From: Bacteroidales bacterium | GTDB taxonomy: Bacteria; Bacteroidota; Bacteroidia; Bacteroidales; VadinHA17 | Reading direction: 5' to 3' | DNA: 63,266 bases | NCBI GenBank assembly: GCA_009877105.1 | Contig: WXFD01000016.1 | Location: 1-63,266, forward strand | Shown: in pieces, positions 61,203 through 63,266 of the stretch | Position numbering within the stretch: position 1 is the stretch's first letter | How the letters are laid out: the number at the start of each line of letters is the position of its first letter | Position numbers and translations under genes: made by a program | Notes under the pieces: model-generated | What the model was told of the DNA's origin: nothing | Seen by the model: only the letters and a program-made list of their open reading frames with translations | The model's database searches: none

Positions 61203-62438
61203 TTAGTCCTGTTCCGGATTTACGACCTGCCCGATGAACAGCAGGGTGTTTGTTGTACGCTCGCGGATGGCAAAAATGAATGACTTGTAAATATTGAACG
61301 GGCCGGGTGATGTAACTCCTACAGCTATTGTTGTCACTGCTGCAGCTTCCGTTCCTTCTTCATCAACTTCAACGAAGGTGTTCTGTTTCACATAGTCGAC
61401 CCAGATCTCACTGTCGGATATGCCTGAGAGATCTGCGTCGGATGAGCTGAAAGCATCAATCATACCCATGCTCATCAGCTGGTTGTTAAGGTATTTCTCA
61501 TAGGAGAATTTAAACTTCGGCATTATTACTGTTATTTTGTCGAACTCATGGAGTTCATCAAGGTCGGAGCAAAGTTTATCCCATACCTGGTAAGTAAATG
61601 AAGGATAAAAGGCGCTCAGGGTTTCATTCGGTACTATTACCACCATGGTGAAGTTGGTCTGGCCGTAAGGCATTTCAATTGCCCTGAAGCCATTGCCGCA
61701 GGCAAACTTCGCACCCACCTTGCCTTTCATTGTTGGTACATCTGTTGCACTGCCGCCATCGGGAAGGAAGGGAAGCTCCTGTGTCATGGATTTGTCAAAC
61801 TGGCAGCTCCAGTCTCCGTTGAAATAGAGGGCGTTCATGATGAACATTACTTCGTCTCCTGGTATCTCACTTAACACTTCAGGAATTTTTCCTTTGGTAT
61901 TGTCGCTGGCCCATTTATTGATCGTGGTGAGGGCAGTAGGAGCGGCAAAGTCAAGTGCTTTGACGGTTGCCTTGTAATCATCGCTCATGGTGGCAAGGAA
62001 GGGCGGTTTTACATCGAATCCATCGAGGTAGAAAATCGCGTTTGCAAGGGCGAGCTGTACCCTGGGATCAACTGTGAGCAACTGTCCGACAAGGCTTTTG
62101 TAAGCCTCATTGATTTCAGAGATGCTCATTTCTGCCGGATATTTGAGTGTCCCCTGTAACTGCGAATAGGTATCACCGTCACAACCGTTGAGAAGCATGG
62201 TAAGGGCCGTGCTTGCGCTGAGAGGCGATAACATGAGATTCTTGTTTTCCGATTCAGTCACCCTGGTGAAAAGCTCTATTCCGAACTCATTGCTGCTCTG
62301 AATGGCAATGGGTGCTGCTGCAGAGAGCGTTATGTTTTTCGGTGTCAGCTTCGGTTCTTCATTGTTTTCCTTTGAACAGCAGACGGCTAGGAGAAAAATT
62401 GCCAATCCTGACAAAATGATCATAATATTTTTCTTCAT
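61203..62438 (-). CDS. Lipoprotein serpin (predicted inhibitory)
   Basis: 411 residues from ATG 62438 (MKKNIMIILSGLAIFLLAV); the longer frame to 62567 spoils the signal and is rejected. Lipobox near VCC gives a lipoprotein. Serpin fold: SPLSASTALTMLLNGCDGD, NALYFNGDWSCQFD, the FIFAIRERTTNTLLFIGQV end. The reactive-loop hinge EEGTEAAAV has the small residues (P15 Gly to P9) of inhibitory serpins; counting from Gly places P1-P1' at about Thr-Ser (one residue shorter than alpha-1-antitrypsin). Inferred: protects the cell surface from serine proteases. Convergent with the propeller gene. Confidence 0.92.
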   Translation of the reverse strand: MKKNIMIILSGLAIFLLAVCCSKENNEEPKLTPKNITLSAAAPIAIQSSNEFGIELFTRVTESENKNLMLSPLSASTALTMLLNGCDGDTYSQLQGTLKYPAEMSISEINEAYKSLVGQLLTVDPRVQLALANAIFYLDGFDVKPPFLATMSDDYKATVKALDFAAPTALTTINKWASDNTKGKIPEVLSEIPGDEVMFIMNALYFNGDWSCQFDKSMTQELPFLPDGGSATDVPTMKGKVGAKFACGNGFRAIEMPYGQTNFTMVVIVPNETLSAFYPSFTYQVWDKLCSDLDELHEFDKITVIMPKFKFSYEKYLNNQLMSMGMIDAFSSSDADLSGISDSEIWVDYVKQNTFVEVDEEGTEAAAVTTIAVGVTSPGPFNIYKSFIFAIRERTTNTLLFIGQVVNPEQD

Positions 62439-62622
62439 TATAATATAATTTTGATTATTTATAAAGGTATGATGCCTGCCTGTCGGCAGACATGGTATCA
62501 CACATAATTGAAAATTATATAAATACGTGTTTGTGCATTTGATATTTGTGGGGTTCATGATTTCCACTTTTTACGTTGATAAATCATTGCTTTTTATTAA
62601 CTAATACGAAACTAATGTTATG

Positions 62623-63138
62623 TTAATCGTAAATTGACGGATATAATTTCTTCAATTTCACCCTTGCCTGCTTGTTTGTGAACTGCCAGTTTATTTTACA
62701 TTTCTTGTTATTCCGGTTGCTTTCCCAAGCCGCTACTTCCTCTTTTATTTTATCCATAGCGGGAATATGCCGGTTCAAACACTGCCCGTTTAGTACATGC
62801 AGCTCTATCTCAGCCATATTGAGCCAGCTTCCATGTTTAGGTGTATATACAAATTCAAACCTGTCCCACAATCTTTTTGCTTCTTCTGGTCTGAATGTTT
62901 CATATAAAGCCGATGCTCCATGAGTATTATAATTATCCATCACTAATGTTATCCGATTTGCTTTGGGGTAATGCTTATCCGCAATTTCCTTTATGAACAT
63001 TGCCCATTCTTTTTTGGTTTTAAATTCTGTTACTTCAACAAAACGCTTCCCTTTAAGTGGTTCATTTGCCATGAATATATTTACAACACCATTCCGTATA
63101 TACTCATAATCTACCCTTGCTTCCTGACCTGGCTTCAT
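62623..63138 (-). pseudogene. IS630-family transposase, C-terminal half (5'-truncated)
   Basis: 171 residues with the last two acidic catalytic residues: Asp in ITLVMDNYNTHG and Glu in HGSWLNMAEIELHVL. A full IS630 transposase is about twice as long and starts with an HTH domain and first catalytic Asp; here that half is missing and an in-frame stop lies three codons upstream of the ATG at 63138. The break coincides with the TG of the IS21-like end at 63140, suggesting the gene was interrupted by that element. Inactive by itself. Confidence 0.85.
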
Positions 63139-63139
63139 T

Positions 63140-63266
63140 TGTATATATTAATTGAAAAGTATACCACTTTCTCGTTGAAAAGTATACCACTTTTGATGTT
63201 TAACGAGTTGCTTTGGGAAAAGAAAAGCAACATAAAAGCAGATGATAAAGATGGATACGAAACAAG
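63140..63266 (+). mobile_element. Possible IS21-type element end (continues beyond window)
   Basis: Starts TGTATATATTAATTG, then two 19-nt direct repeats TTGAAAAGTATACCACTTT at 63152-63170 and 63175-63193 (23-bp step), a layout of repeated transposase sites known from IS21 family ends, which start with TG. An ORF opens at ATG 63196 and stays open to the window end (23 codons, MFNELLWEKKSNIK), which would be an IstA-type start but is too short to identify. Low certainty. Confidence 0.35.

Overview
The window looks like chromosomal DNA of a Bacteroidota bacterium, probably order Bacteroidales or a close relative. The support is: promoters of the TTG-N19-21-TAnnTTTG type in several intergenic gaps; a PorZ-like protein with a type IX secretion (T9SS) C-terminal tail; the ftsX–DUF3098–uppP–truB–queA gene order; SusC-free but GH92/GH20-rich carbohydrate genes; and a FucP-type sugar permease. 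No database search was run, so every family assignment is by reading motifs.

Layout. 1-3447 (-): 5' part of a giant secreted DUF2341/LamG/HYR protein with 88-residue tandem repeats, cut by the window edge. 3746-8537 (-): housekeeping run ilvE–ftsX–DUF3098–uppP–truB–queA. 8618-14608: two paralogous class III cyclase/HD-domain fusion proteins flank rdgB and porZ. 14669-19389: recO, a GH3-family adenylating enzyme, a deoxynucleoside kinase and an M48 lipoprotein protease. 19874-21550: a Tat-signal SelA-like PLP enzyme, then tRNA-Asn, adenosine kinase, a sugar MFS permease and YceI. 25177-29311 (-): a three-gene redox operon (Old Yellow Enzyme, FAD oxidoreductase, SDR). 29389-33599 (-): outer-membrane barrel protein, GT2 glycosyltransferase, rhomboid protease, Gfo/Idh/MocA oxidoreductase. 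34137-36725 (+): PspC–PadR–PspC operon behind a promoter that carries a dyad. 36984-43959: GH92, GH20, and a PD40 propeller with one haem-binding motif.

44179-59494 is the most unusual part: an SMP-30-like lactonase, four paralogous cog3964-type amidohydrolases/deacetylases, a RidA protein, two SelA-like PLP enzymes (a third lies at 19874), a CocE/NonD hydrolase and two tandem DUF362 proteins. Almost all carry export signals. The amidohydrolases have Sec-type signals. The PLP enzymes, RidA and DUF362 proteins have N-termini of the RRxxxK twin-arginine kind, as expected for proteins that must fold around a cofactor before export. I infer a periplasmic route in which an N-acyl amino (sugar) acid is deacylated, deaminated by a PLP lyase, and the enamine product is cleared by RidA. 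GH20 upstream and the lactonase make oxidised N-acetylglucosamine one candidate substrate.

The second notable system is the cyclase/HD pair. One copy keeps all cyclase residues but has lost every metal ligand of its HD domain except the first His. The other keeps the HD residues but has substitutions in the cyclase site.

The right end has a two-component-propeller protein, a lipoprotein serpin, and a truncated IS630 transposase that appears to have been interrupted by an IS21-like end. Repeats include a ~117-bp MITE-like element in two copies (33757 and 54694) and a degenerate CCGTGGTT-type array (57839-58160).
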